This document shows positions 12,093 through 24,797 of a stretch of 64,000 nt of DNA, piece by piece. Both the position numbers and the translations under genes were made by a program. The first letter of the stretch is position 1, and every line of letters begins with the position of its first letter. The notes below the pieces were generated by a model. It worked only from the letters and a program-made list of their open reading frames with translations, ran no database searches and had not been told where the DNA came from. Source of the stretch: Actinernus sp. WN-2022 (taxonomy: Eukaryota; Cnidaria; Anthozoa; Actiniaria; Actinernidae); the NCBI GenBank assembly GCA_030867875.1, contig JAOWCC010000577.1:158340344-158404343 (forward strand). Reading direction: 5' to 3'.

Positions 12093-14060
12093 ATTAATTA
12101 TTATTTAAAAAGCGTTAAATATTACAGAGAAAGGTGATGGAAATGTCATTTTACCTGAATGCTATTCGGCCGCTCAAAGACGGCCAAACCGCACCGACTA
12201 GCTACCCGCTCAAAGACGGATGGCCCGTCGAAGACATAATTTCATTCCCTAATTGTTAAAAAGCGTGAAATATTACAGAGAAGGGTGATGGAAATGTCAT
12301 TTTGCCTCAATGCTATTCGGCCGCTCAAAGACGGCCAAACCGCACCGACTAGCTACCCGCTCAAAGACGGATGGCCCGTCGAAGACAGAAATTAATTCCC
12401 CTAATCGTTAAAAAGCGTCGGCAAATATTACAGAGAAAGGTCAGTGATAGAAATGTCATTTTGCCTGAATGCTATTCGGCCGCTCAAGGACGGCCAAACC
12501 GCACCGACTAGCTACCCGCTCAAAGACGGATGGCCCGTCGAAGACAGAAATTAATTCCCCTAATTAGTTAAAAAGCGTCGGCAAATATTACGGAGAAAGG
12601 TGATAGAAATGTCATTTTGCCTGAATGCTATTCGGCCGCTCAAAGACGGCCAAACCGCACCGACTAGCTACTCGCTCAAAGACGAATGGCCTGTCGAAGA
12701 CATAATTTCATTCCCCTAATTGTTAAAAAGCGTCGGCAAATATTACAGAGAAAGGTCAGTGATAGAAATGTCATTTTGCCTGAATGCTATTCGGCCGCTC
12801 AAAGACGGCCAAACCGCACCGACTAGCTACCCGCTCAAAGACGGATGGCCCGTCGAAGACAGAAATTAATTCCCCTAATCGTTAAAAAGCGTCGGCAAAT
12901 ATTACAGAGAAAGGTCAGTGATAGAAATGTCATTTTGCCTGAATGCTATTCGGCCGCTCAAGGACGGCCAAACCGCACCGACTAGCTACCCGCTCAAAGA
13001 CGGATGGCCCGTCGAAGACAGAAATTAATTCCCCTAATTAGTTAAAAAGCGTCGGCAAATATTACGGAGAAAGGTGATAGAAACGTCATTTTGCCTGAAT
13101 GCTATTCGGCCGCTCAAAGACGGCCAAACCGCAACGACTAGCTACTCGCTCAAAGACGAATGGCCCGTCGAAGACATAATTTCATTCCCCTAATTGTTAA
13201 AAAGCGTCGGCAAATATTATAGAGAAAGGTCAGTGATAGAAATGTCATTTTGCCTGAATGCTATTCGGCCGCTCAAGGACGGCCAAACCGCACCGACTAG
13301 CTACCCGCTCAAAGACGGATGGCCCGTCGAAGACAGAAATTAATTCCCCTAATTAGTTAAAAAGCGTCGGCAAATATTACGGAGAAAGGTGATAGAAACG
13401 TCATTTTGCCTGAATGCTATTCGGCCGCTCAAAGACGGCCAAACCGCACCGACTAGCTACTCGCTCAAAGACGAATGGCCCGTCGAAGACATAATTTCAT
13501 TCCCCTAATTGTTAAAAAGCGTCGGCAAATATTACAGAGAAAGGTCAGTGATAGAAATGTCATTTTGCCTGAATGCTATTCGGCCGCTCAAAGACGGCCA
13601 AACCGCACCGACTAGCTACCCGCTCAAAGACGGATGGCCCGTCGAAGACAGAAATTAATTCCCCTAATTAGTTAAAAAGCGTCGGCAAATATTACAGAGA
13701 AAGGTGATAGAAATGTCATTTTGCCTGAATGCTATTCGGCCGCTCAAAGACGGCCAAACCGCAACGACTAGCTACTCGCTCAAAGACGAATGGCCCGTCG
13801 AAGACATAATTTCATTCCCCTAATTGTTAAAAAGCGTCGGCAAATATTATAGAGAAAGGTCAGTGATAGAAATGTCATTTTGCCTGAATGCTATTCGGCC
13901 GCTCAAAGACGGCCAAACCGCACCGACTAGCTACCCGCTCAAAGACGGATGGCCCGTCGAAGACATAATTTTATTCCCCTAATTATATTAGTTATAAAGC
14001 GTCGACTATTACAGAGAAAGGTGATAGAAATATCATTTTGTCTGAATGCTATTCGACGGC
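12093..14060. repeat. Tandem array, about 13 monomers of 150-160 bp with alternating 156/159-bp types
   Basis: The landmark gctattcggc recurs at about 12161, 12311, 12471, 12627, 12786, 12945, 13101, 13260, 13416, 13575, 13731 and 13890, with a broken last copy near 14048. Spacings are 150, 160, 156, 159, 159, 156, 159, 156, 159, 156, 159 and 158. Monomers differ by an aggtgatag versus aggtcagtgatag segment and by gacataatttcattc versus gacagaaattaattc ends. This makes a 315-bp higher-order unit in the right half. Each monomer carries short GC-rich inverted repeats (ggccg/cggcc). Non-coding satellite. Confidence 0.9.
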
Positions 14061-16439
14061 CAAAACTCGTAGTTGGCTTGCTTTTCATTATCCTTCCCCA
14101 CAGTTCCATTTTACACTTTGAAATTTATCGTTTTGTGACAGTTCAAGGTATACCTTGTGCACGGATTTCTGTAAATAAGTGGAATATAAAATATGTTAGT
14201 ATTAAATCCATGAACATAAAACTTTATTCGCTGCCGTTTGATTTAAAGAAAACACTGGCTTTTCTCTCTCTAAAGAAAATACAACTTGAATATTACTTCA
14301 TTTCGGTTAATCGCGCGAGCGAACTTATGATCTTTTAGCCGTAAAATGAGAAATAAATTCTGCGAGTGCTCTATATTATTTATATCATCAATCGTTTTAT
14401 TCTTGACATGATAAGAAATCCCTTCCTACCGTGACTTAATTTCTTCGTTGCTACCTCATTAACTCGTCATGTTCTCTATCTTGACAGGGCATTTTGTCAT
14501 ATAAGATCATTCGGCTCTTAACCTTGATAAATATATTGCTACTGTGACACCAGTTTTCTATATTAATGTCTTTACCAGTTATGTTTCTGCCGGTGAGATG
14601 AAGTACTCTATACCTTCAGGAAATATTAGTTTTACTGATTAATACCCTTTTTCTTCATCTTAAAAATATTTTGTTATGAAAATAATGGTTAGCATTCGTT
14701 TGACCCTAGATGACATTACACTTGGCCAGCGAGAATAACTCGTAATAATTCGCATTAAGCTACAGCAAGGTATTTTCAGTCGTAAAGAACTGTCATTTTT
14801 GAGTCAAATCGCTATTCGTTGGAATATAACAAAACTAAGTTTTTATAGCTAAGAGCAGTGCAAATTCGCGGGAATCAAAGCGACATATAAAATATTAAAT
14901 GGCGACGAACGTGAATATGAGCGCCAAAAGTGTATACACTAAGGGCCTACATCATGGAATTGAATATAAGTAACTATAATTCACCAATGACACTATTGGT
15001 ACAATTACCTTAGCTTACCGAACAAGCTGTGTCTATTTCTTGTTTCTTGGCTACACTTTCTAGTAACTAACGCTTTTGTAAGTTCTCGGGCTGCTCACAT
15101 CGTCCCTCAACTGGCTCAAGCTTTGTAGTTCTTTAATTTCCTGCCGAGACCTTCGATTTCGTTCATATCTTCATTGGCCGACTTTAGCTGCTTCAGGTGT
15201 AAAGAATGTCTCTTGCAGTCCCGGCTTCAATCCCAACCATATTTAAACGGGCAAGGTGAAATAAAACAATGTTCAAAGACCAAAACTACGAACGTAGTGC
15301 AACGCGTACTGCATGCAGTCGACACGGCTCGGCGAAGATAACTGATTTTCCCGCTTTTTTTGCAGAGGTCAACGTCATTATGCGGTAGAGGGTAATACCA
15401 ACGAGTATTTATTTTCGGTACCCTATAACATTTCCGATCCAGGCCCACGCGGATACAACACAATGGTTCACTGATAACAGTAAACTTCGATCATCAATTA
15501 AAAATTTTCTTGAACAGTTTGAAACAGTTTAAAGACGTACAATTTTAATGCAAAACCGTTTTAAACCGCACAGTAGCCTTAAATAGCGGCACAAGGGAGT
15601 AGATGGGAGCGGGCTCAGGCTATTTCACAAAAGAACAGTATTAATATTTGCGTGAGATTCGCTAGAGTAATAAGGGAAGTGATCGGTTGACAGTTCATGT
15701 TTAACAACCTTTGCGTGATCTACTCGCCGGAAGCAGCGTTGATAGTCAATCAAAGAGATAAAATCTTATTGCGTTTGCCGACTTACTGCCTTAGCATATT
15801 TTCATCCTATAAAAATGTATTCGAGACCATGCGCTTCAAGCTGATGAAAATAGACTGCCGTTTTACAAATAACGTAGGCACTGCAGAAAAACCTTAGCAA
15901 ACAGTAATTTTATGAGCACAAGCAAAGTTATATGCCCAATGACAACACATCTTTATTCATACTCTCTCTTGAATAGTTACAAATTAATTAATATAATTAG
16001 CATTGTTCAAGTACTTAGATACCAGAAGTAAATTAAAAACGAGTCTGGTATCCCGAAATAAATTTATATAGACAGTATGCTATTGGGTCACGGAACGAAA
16101 AAAGAAAAAAAGTGAGAAATATATACAACAAAGTGTGTATTATCACACACAATACAAATACCACTCAATACTTATAAGTAACGATTACAACATACAGGTA
16201 ACACAGTTGGGGGATACAAGATTTGGAAGAGAAGATGGGTATCAAAATAATAATTAATAGTTATCTATGAGTTGTTTTTGTAGTCTAGATTTAAAGAGTT
16301 TTTTTGACTTCGGAAAGTGAATTCCAGATTACAGTACCTTAATATCTTAAACTAAATTTACCATAATTAGTTCGAACAGTTGCAATATAATATGATGATT
16401 TTGAGGCAAAGATATTTGGCTCAAGATATTTAGCCTATG
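14061..16439. other. Gene-free stretch
   Basis: I find no supported exons, RNA genes or well-formed repeats. The open frame running out of the tandem array (to about 14338) is low-complexity in composition and does not resemble a known protein. Confidence 0.4.
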
Positions 16440-16640
16440 TGTTTCCTCAGTTTACATCAAACGTAATCACAACGGAAATGTCTATTTCAATGTTTACGTC
16501 GGTATTCGACGTATACAAAGACGGAAATTTAAAGGAAATACATTTTCTGACAAAACCCATTTCCGTATACTTAAACGTGACGGAAATTCGACACGAGCAG
16601 ATTTACGACTCAATTTCCGTTTTCGTAAATTCATGATTTC
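16440..16640. repeat. Second tract dense in acggaaat / tttccgt motifs
   Basis: The motifs acggaaat, atttccgt, cgtaaa and tttacg alternate in both orientations, as at 8780-9090. The chance open frame across it is a by-product of the repeated words. Confidence 0.4.
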
Positions 16641-17099
16641 GCGCTGTGTTGCCTAGCTTTTCCCAGGAAGGAATATCAAAACCTTCATAGTCAGATATTC
16701 GTCTCCGCTTTACATTGCGGATCTGCAGAAAAACGAAAAGAAGGCAACTAAAAATGTGACCAGAACCGAGGAAAAACCCCCCTCCAAAAAGAAAAAAATT
16801 CTAGCGATGATATGATCCCGGATCAGGAAAGAGCAACTGCCCACGCCCGAAAACGGTACGTCCACAGGCAGCCCATAACTCAGGCTAGCCCATGGGAGTC
16901 GCTCACCCTAATCAAGGAAGGGAAAATAAATGATGAAGGAAGGAAATTACGAAACCCCCCTAACAAAAGTAATCTAATTAAGTAACTAAAAGGACTGAAA
17001 ATCCAAAAGTACCTCGAAAAATACCACTACTATTAGTACCAATAACAAATGGTAATAATCGAGATCTATGGTTCAAACAAATCTATTTATTACACACTG

Positions 17100-17436
17100 T
17101 CGCAACTGCCGCTGCATCAGTCAGGCTACAACGTTGAGCAATCCTTCAATTCCGTGGTCCCTGTCCAGACCATCTACCTCGTTTCGCCGGCTGTTGCATT
17201 CCGCCGGCCCCCGATATGTATCCTGCCAACGAGCATCACAATTCCGCTGGAAATGCCCGTAACCATTACAATTACAGCACTAGCTGGATGCTAGCTCGAT
17301 TTTGTCATCCGCGGCGGCCTCGTAACATAGGCACAGCTGAACGCATCGGTGACAATCGCATCAAGAACTTTTTCTTGTTCCTTGTCTCCCAGGAGAACCA
17401 GCAAATCTCTCTTGAATTGCTCGTCTGAGGACGCCA
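17100..17436 (-). pseudogene. Gag-like relic with CCHC zinc knuckle
   Basis: The minus strand has an ATG at 17436 opening MASSDEQFKRDLLVLLGDKE, which stops near 17291. In another frame immediately downstream is CCNCNGYGHFQRNC, a perfect C-x2-C-x4-H-x4-C zinc knuckle. Helical N-terminal segment plus knuckle suggests a retrotransposon gag-like protein broken by a frameshift, although a small host zinc-knuckle protein cannot be excluded. No protease or reverse transcriptase follows directly. Confidence 0.4.
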
Positions 17437-17635
17437 TTTTTCCGCGCAGAGTAGTAAACACTGCAGGGTAGTAGTTGGCGTTAGGATGTTTCGTTTCCAA
17501 AGACACTATCTTCAAATTCAAAAATTGCTCAAAAGATTGACCTTATATATTAAACGGAACAGACTTGCAAGATCTTTTTCAGAACCTAATGGTTACATAA
17601 CCTCCATCATGCACGGACCAACTAATTTACTTCTC

Positions 17636-18018
17636 CATAGCCACGATCACAGGTGAAGCAGAAATCTGTTACTGCCACGATCACGGGCTAAATTTTAAAC
17701 TCTCGGAACCCTTTCACAGCCATGATCATAATCTTGGAACTTCACAAATTAATCTACGATCACGGGCCAAGCCTTCTGAATTCTCTTCCAGCCGCGATCA
17801 CGGGTAAAGCTCAGTTCATATTTCTAAACTTTTCATAGCCACGATCACGGTCCAAGCTAATTCTATACAGCCACGATCACGGGCCAAGTTTTAGCCTAAC
17901 TCTTTACAGCGACGATCACGGGCCAAGCTTAAACTTTCCGAATTCTATACAGCCACGAGCCAAGCTAAGCCGAACTCTTTACAGCCACGATCACGGGCCA
18001 AACTAAAACTTTCCGAAC
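17636..18018. repeat. Irregular repeat of agccacgatcacgggccaag
   Basis: About ten copies of a roughly 24-bp block (acagccacgatcacgggcca) recur with spacers of 20-60 bp that themselves share ctttccgaa(t/c)tctatacag. The array ends exactly where the LINE relic becomes readable at about 18019. Confidence 0.75.
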
Positions 18019-18870
18019 TCTATACAGTCCAGTAGAACCAAATGTTGTTATTGGCAGTGATCCTGTCAAAAGAATTACAGATTGTGAGGTACTCGGTATA
18101 CAAATAGATGAATTTCGGGGGTTTCTCAGTGTAAGCATGCATGTCCTGAAATTGTTAAAGCAAAAGTGCACTTGAAAACACTTGAAAACTTCGCTAAATT
18201 CTCCATTAAGTTCAGGTGTATTTAGACTCGTTCTATTAATGATTTGGGATTTTAAATGGTTATGTTTTTTTCAAATTTGGGGGTTAGGTTTTAGAAGGTT
18301 TGTATGAAAATTCGACAAAATGAATTATTAATATGCTTACACTGAGAAAGCGCCTGAATTTCTCACATATGGGAAAAAGATTGACGAAATTGCCAAGAAA
18401 GGATCATCTGGAATCAGTACTATCAAAAAGCTTAGAGATTTTGTAGACCGTGCATGGTACGCTGATATCTGTATATAACGCCTTAGTTCAGCCCCACTTC
18501 GACTGTTCTGAGGTTTGGGAGTCGATGGGAAGTGGCCTTCCCCAACGTTTGCAAAAGCTTCAAAACAGTTCTGCTAGCAATAAGGATAATTATGCGCTGA
18601 AAAAACCAAACTGGCCAGTCAGAAATAGCCCTACGCTCTCTTGGTTGGATTTCTCTGGCTGAACGTAAAACCCAAATTAAGATGAAATAAATGTTTAAGA
18701 TTCTTCATAATTTAGCACCAAGTAGATTATCTAATATATTTAGGGAATCATATGCAACCTATAGTAATTACAATTTACGAAATTCTACCAAAAAGGTTGC
18801 GCAAAATCGTTTATGGAACTCCGTACCCAATGAAGTACGTGATTGTGAGGAATTTTATTGCAACCTCCTT
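18019..18870 (+). pseudogene. 3' relic of a LINE reverse transcriptase
   Basis: In shifting frames the strand reads PNVVIGSDPVKRITDCEVLG, then IAKKGSSGISTIKKLRDFV, then LISVYNALVQPHFDCSEVW and RLQKLQN, then FKILHNLAPSRLSNIF and LWNSVPNEVRD. These are the thumb and C-terminal blocks seen in CR1/L2/Rex-type non-LTR elements. The catalytic palm with YADD is missing, and several frameshifts and stops are present. Confidence 0.75.
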
Positions 18871-19064
18871 GCGTGTTTGAGAAGACAGGTAAACAGCCTC
18901 ATTTTTGTCTCTAAAAGATCGTCAGAGCAGGCACTGAATGAATCGTCGTGCAAACAAGTCAGATAAAGGGTCTTACATTGGGTCTAATTGCGTCCTAGGA
19001 AAGTGTGAATTGTCCTTGATAAGTCCTTAAAAAGGCCTTGAATTTTGTATGAACCATGTATATG
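18868..19064. repeat. Partial copy of a tccttgaa repeat
   Basis: From gtttgagaagacagg to gaattttgtatgaaccatgt this matches 33408-33622 with gaps. The fuller copy at 33303-33625 has atggttc / gaaccat ends. It is joined directly to the LINE relic. Confidence 0.65.
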
Positions 19065-19990
19065 TCTTTGTTCTCTTTTTTCAACCGTGACCGTCCACAA
19101 AACACGTGTTAATCAATCGACCAATAGAAACGTGTGGGTTCAGTCGTTCAGGGGACGCTAATTAGCTATGACCGTGCACAATCTTTTGTTTTACCCCCTT
19201 CCAACATAAATCGCAGAGCCTTTGTTAGCCCCTTTGAAGTTTGCCGGGTTTCATAACCATCCCCCTCTATTAACTATATGCACTCGGGCATCAAGCATGG
19301 AGACTGACAACAACGCAATGTCGCAAACAGCACAATCTTTACTAGGTCGGTGGCATCGGTGTTTGACGGAATGGCTCGAAGGTTCCTCTGTCGAAACAGC
19401 TCACTAAATGTGCTAGTCTCCATCCGAGTCTTTGCTGGTCATATTGGACGAAGGAGTGGTTGTTACCAGCTGCAAGCTCGACCGCGAATGCTATTGGAAA
19501 CAACTCCGCCGCGTAGTTTCTGAGTCGAAGGCAATTCGACTGAAAGTTTCTTGTCCTCGGCTTAAAACAGCAATAGCACTCAACTGTATCATAATTGACG
19601 GTGTGAGCTTCTTGGACGTTGAGCTATCAAATACTCGAAAAATCCACCGATCGATGATCAGTGGAGCAAACCCAGTGGTTTTTCCCTGTGTCAGTGGTGC
19701 AGCTGTACTGATTCTTCTGCCGAACAGGAACAAATGATGTTTGGCAGAGCAGTGGATCTTGCCAACCACTGATGTTTGGATAGCTTCTGCGACATGTGGA
19801 TTTTTGTATCATTCAGATTTCGTCCTCTTCAATGCGACGGCGGTCGTCTGGTTTGAGATTTGGTAGGTCAGTTGCGAGGCGTCGTCTTTTCGGCTTGGGC
19901 TTTCATTGGAGGGATTGAATCTCTTCTCACACATTTCATCCTTGCTCTTACGGATGATAGTGCATTTTCACTGGGGTCTTGAGCTGTTGT
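19065..19990. other. Unresolved stretch next to a gypsy relic
   Basis: Overlapping open frames occur on both strands at about 19430-19770, but none resembles a family I know. It may be the 3' or LTR part of the gypsy element to its right. Confidence 0.25.
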
Positions 19991-19999
19991 AGGACGCCT

Positions 20000-20770
20000 T
20001 TAGTTTGTTGTCTTCATGTCATCTTTCATATTATAAAAGCCCTTTGCTTGAATCTAGTTAATGGTGTATGGGCCGGACCATACACGTTCGAGTTTACCCC
20101 CTTTCTTGTATCGTTTCTCAGCAGAACGGAGTCACCATGAAAGCCGGTAATGGCTGATGTTTTCTGTCGTATGTCCTTTTCTGTCGGTACCGTCTTGAGC
20201 TTTAACGACGTTTTCCATGGCGTTTTCTTTAGCTCTCTCTCTCGCATGTCTTTCATAACTTGCACTTTCTGCTCAGTCAATGGAAGAGGTGTTTTCGCAG
20301 TTGGAAATGCCTGTGCTGCTCGTGGTTTTATGCTTGTGCTCCTCCACATTAGCAAATATAATTTGCCGCACTACCTAAATGTAATGATTGTTTTGTTTTG
20401 TGGAAATAAAAACCTTGGAAAACCAAAGTCTGGTTCATCCTTTCGTCGAGGCCATTTGTCTGCGGGTGGTAGGCGGAAGATATTCATTATCTGTGCCTGA
20501 CAACAAGAACAGCTCTGCAACAAGCGCTTGGGTCGGTTATTGTGTGCTAAAATCATTTCAGTCTGTTCATTTCGTGCCAATACACCCTTGCTCTCTGTCC
20601 TTTTCAGGGTATAAGCTTTCAAACAATCTTTGTTTCAAGTCTCTACGTGCAGTACGTCCAACAATATGATCAATTTCGAGGCATGGCTTATTTAGGTGGG
20701 GGAACCAAATCCACGAAGGGAGATCAGCCGATCTGCAGGCTAGCGGATTTGATCCAGTGAAAAACATCAA
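20000..20770 (-). pseudogene. Ty3/gypsy integrase C-terminal relic
   Basis: On the minus strand, in more than one frame, are KRYKKGGKLERVWSGPYTIN and KGFYNMKDDMK, like the integrase C-terminal DRKGGK...GPY block of Ty3/gypsy pol. In the other frame of the same segment is FHGDSVLLRND. Upstream, about 20440-20520 keeps a degenerate version of the block that precedes it. Stops and frameshifts interrupt it. No reverse transcriptase or LTR pair is recognised. Confidence 0.5.
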
Positions 20771-20849
20771 ATCAAATCAAATCCGCTAGGACTCACTGAA
20801 AAAGGTTAAAAGTACAAGCTACTCAGGTGTATTAAGGCCTGGGTCTCAA

Positions 20850-21784
20850 AATGGCCGCCGGCAAATCGAGAGGGGGTAGTCTATCTCTTTCTCGTTGTAA
20901 TCGTTTTGCTTAAAACTTTGATAAACATGATGTTGTTATGACCTTAACAATTACACATGACAGTTTCCATGGAAACTTGGAATGTGACCTTTGAACTCTA
21001 AGGTCTAATATATTCAAAAGCCTCCTGCATTATGGTAAAGTGTTTTCATATGCCGGGGATATTTATGCATATGAATCAGAGAGTCCATAGTTTATAAATC
21101 CAACGAGGACACTAGAGAAACATATTATTAAACGGTCATAAATCTGGGGTATCAAATTTCACGTTAGCATAAATGAGTCTTTCCCCATAATATTTTCAAT
21201 TGTCCTCGTTGGATTTATAAACTATGGACTATCTCTGATTCACACGCATAAAAATCCCCGGCATATGAAAATACTTTACCATGATGCAGGAGGCTATAAA
21301 ATAAATGCTTTTCATTAGGGTTCAAAGGTCACATTGCATGTTTCCATGGAAACTGTCATGTGTAATTGACCTATATCATTTTGACGTCAAATCAAAACAA
21401 TCTATTGTTTAAACGCTAAGGATCACGGTCGTGGGAGGGGGACAAAACAGCAACAACACAAAGGAAATAGCTATCAAATGCATTTTGTAGAACGTAGAAT
21501 AGCGATAACAGCGACCAAATACGTTAAATATTGTGGGATAAACATTGATACGGCTGATATCTGGAAACCAGACAATTCGAAGTTAAATTTTCTCAGCAGA
21601 GCAGATTTAGTTCAAAATTCTATTGTTCAAGTCGATTCTGTCCCCCTCATAAACAAGCCGTGACGTCATAATGATATAGGGTAATTGATAAGGTCGTGAC
21701 AAACATCATATTTTTCAAAATTGTATGGACAAATATTACAAAGAGAAAGAGATAGACTACCCGCTCTTGATTTGGGATGGCCAT
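20850..21784. mobile_element. Large foldback element with a nested foldback in its right arm
   Basis: The left arm (20850-21110) and right arm (about 21210-21784) pair over most of their length: the outer ends share gggtagtctatctctttctc, the middle shares cacatgacagtttccatgg, and the inner ends share tttataaatccaacgaggac. The right arm is longer because about 21366-21694 is itself a smaller foldback with ends like tgacctatatcatttTGACGTCA. Non-coding. Confidence 0.75.
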
Positions 21785-22186
21785 CTAAGTTCACTATGAG
21801 TGGTTTAGAAATTGTAGTAAATGTACAAGCTTTTTGTAAAAATAAAAATATACAATATAATCGATCTTGAAACTTAACTCACTTGTTCTTCGTGTTATTC
21901 TTTTTCTCTTAAGAAAATTTGAAGCCATTACCCCTGAAACTAAGTGAGTTAGAGTTTGACATTTTTATATTCCCACCAGTTCAAAAGAAGGAAAGGTAGG
22001 TCACTGCAACCGCTCTACTCTCTTGATTTCAGGCGAAATATCTTGAAAGATAAAGAACAACACTAAAAACAAGTGAGTAAAGTTTCAAGATCGATTCAGG
22101 GGCATATATTTTATTTCTGTATTACGAAAAATCCTATACTTTCATTACAATTTCTAAACCACTCATAGTGAGCGACTTGGGATACC
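21781..22186. mobile_element. Foldback element adjacent to the previous one
   Basis: The left arm begins ccatctaagttcactatgag and continues tggtttagaaattgta and cgatcttgaaactt. The right arm is the approximate complement, ending near gcgacttgggatacc. Arms span about 130 and 165 nt. Non-coding. Confidence 0.7.
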
Positions 22187-22338
22187 TGTGTTGTAACTGG
22201 AAACTTTTTAATCATTGTTTGTAACTTTACCTGGCCTCCTCAGTAGCAACCGCTGTGTGTATAGCGCTACCGTTAATTCACATTACTGAGATTATTGTGT
22301 AACCGCATTTTATGTGTTTAAACAATATAAAATGCTTT

Positions 22339-22488
22339 CCATGTCTTTGTTCTGTCAATATAAACACGCGGGATTTGCGGGAGAACAAAGAAAAACTTGA
22401 AATTAACGAGCCGCTAGGAGAGTGATTTTCAAGTTGTTTTGCGTTCTCCCAACATATCCCGAGTGTTTATATCATAGAACAAAGACAT
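22339..22488. repeat. Foldback repeat with 48-nt arms
   Basis: The arms ccatgtctttgttct...gggagaac and gttctccc...agaacaaagacatgg are complementary with a few mismatches across 150 bp. Confidence 0.75.
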
Positions 22489-24351
22489 GGACAACATGTA
22501 ACAAAAACATTTAAAGGAGATAACGCGCTCCGTTTCCATGTCTTTAGCCTTTCATATAAACATACATTTTAGCCAATCAGAGCGCGCCTACCATTTGGGT
22601 TATTTTATCAAATCTTTTCATGATTGCAAATTAAAATATTTTAAGATTTAAATATTTTTCAGCACAAAGATTGTAAATTACAATCTTCATTTGGGGCAAT
22701 TCGAAATATCTAGACGAGGCTAGACGCGCCATGTTATCGATCGATAGACGGTCGGGTGCCCGTGTAGCCAATCAGATTGCGAGTTTGCCGGTAGTCGGTT
22801 CTCTCCGGGCTACACCTCGATCGGTAGTGGTCATGTAAGGTGATGCTATGAAATGGCGCACGTCTGTTTATTAAATCTTCCCTTTTTCAATTTACAGCAA
22901 ACGACACTGATTGGCCAAAATGTGTCACGTGATTAGTATCCAACACGGCCTGACTGTTGTTTGTCCAATCGCACCCTCGGAAGGTTTTCGGCACTTTTCT
23001 CCTGCTAACCATTGTAATTATGCCAAACAACACGTTCTCTGAATTCGTGCAGGATACAAACATAAACAGCTTCACGGTATTGACAAATAAAACACATATT
23101 ATATACTCTGATCAATAGGAAGCTGTCCAAACCGATGAATCAACAAAACCTAGTGTGTTAAGTGTTTTAAGTAGCGTTGAGAAAGTAAACATTATATAGA
23201 TAGAGTAAAATAACAACACCTAACTGAAATTTCTAAATATCAAGCCGGAGGAATCAAAATAAAGCTGAGATATCATTATTTTATATCGATACAAGTGCAT
23301 GCATATTGATATATAGAATGCTTTTGTATACGATTTCATCAATTGAACTGTTTTGTAACTCGGTGATCCACGGCCACCAGAGTATAACAAGTGTACCGTT
23401 ATTTAAATAATCAAGTCTTTACAAGTAAAAAAAATAATTGGTTAAACAAACATGAAACAGGTGGAAGTTTAGTTTAACTTAAGCTTGGTTATGAATCAAT
23501 TTTCTGCCGGTACCGTGAATAGAATGTCCTATATTAATTATTAATGTCTTACTACGGATGTTTTGAACTTTTGGCGACAAAATTTAACGGGCGACAAAAG
23601 GTCAGTGGGTGGTGAAAACTATGTTTGGACTCTGCTAAGCAAGGCTAGCTAGTGTCCCAGTTACAAATAGGCAGACGAGGAGGGTGTTGTGAAGCTTGTG
23701 TCCGACAGCGAGGACAGGTCATATTGTCCCATTATTGGACTATATAACGTACCCGTGCGCCAGCTCGAGGAAACTGAGCAATTGGTGAACCATAGTTGGT
23801 AAGTGGGTCGGTTATTTTTCGAAGTTAAAAGACCAAAACAAGTGACCCTAAAATGATCGAACGCTGGCAGCAATTCCTATTGGTGCTCAATGCCTCGGTG
23901 CTAGCCTTTTGATGAAATACGATGGCTTGAAGAATTTTAAGAACAAGTTATTATAATTATTTGGATCCTGCCGGATCGATGATGTAGTAATGTTTTCCGC
24001 CAGTTGTGACTTACAAACAACGCATGGTTCTATTCAGAACGCGATTCATCATCTTTCCGTGAATACTATTAGTTTGTGAAATATCATTATCTTCAGTTGC
24101 CTCGACTTATGTTGAAACGAACTAGTAAGATCATGATGCAGTGAATTATTAGAACCGTTTCCTACGTTTGAGCCGGGAGATAACTAGGCCAGTTCAAGCA
24201 GTAAGTGTTTTGTAAATACACTTTGATCTTACAGGTGGTCTTGAAGTCGATCCATCAAAGCAGGTAAACCTTGTCAATCTATGCCCGATTTCCAGCTAAG
24301 TTAATTCATGAGTGCAAAATGTAGCACATATACAATGTAGGGGATTGTCTC
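22489..24351. other. Gene-free stretch
   Basis: I see no supported gene. Its right part may hold 5' non-coding exons and promoter of the LamG gene, which I cannot delimit. Confidence 0.35.
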
Positions 24352-24497
24352 CCGACACAACAGCCTGGTATTCTGAGGTATACTTACAATCATTCATGAT
24401 TGTAAACTGCACGGCAGCACATTGCGCCACAATAGTAGTCTGTATCACAAAATATAACCTTGTGAAGCGCATTTGAATATATTCATATAGAATTTAC
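24352..24497 (+). mobile_element. 3' portion of a tRNA-derived SINE
   Basis: From cgacacaacagcctggtatt to atattcatatagaattta this matches, in opposite orientation, the tail of the SINE at 42797-43131. The tRNA-like head is absent, so this is a 5'-truncated copy or an independent insertion of the tail. Confidence 0.7.
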
Positions 24498-24797
24498 AAG
24501 ATTCCAGCAGATAATAAAGGAAACTGTGTGCTTTTGGTCATTTTTACTGTGAAAACTTAAAGAAAACGCCATCTAGTCAGGCCAATAGGAAAGGGGGAAG
24601 ACAAAAGATATTTGAATCACAAATGTGAGAACTTTCTTCACGGTTGATTTTCATTGAAATCAAACCATAGTAGAGTTTGGTCAAAACTAAATTAAAACGA
24701 ATAATCGCATATGAATGTTTCAGTGTACCAAAGCACAAATGTTTTTCACTACAGTAACGTTTTTGCAGGTTGGTTTCCCAAGCGACAACCGCGCAGT

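Noticed and set aside
13949..14338. 129-codon frame leaving the satellite array
   Set aside because: It begins in repeat sequence and has no recognisable protein pattern.
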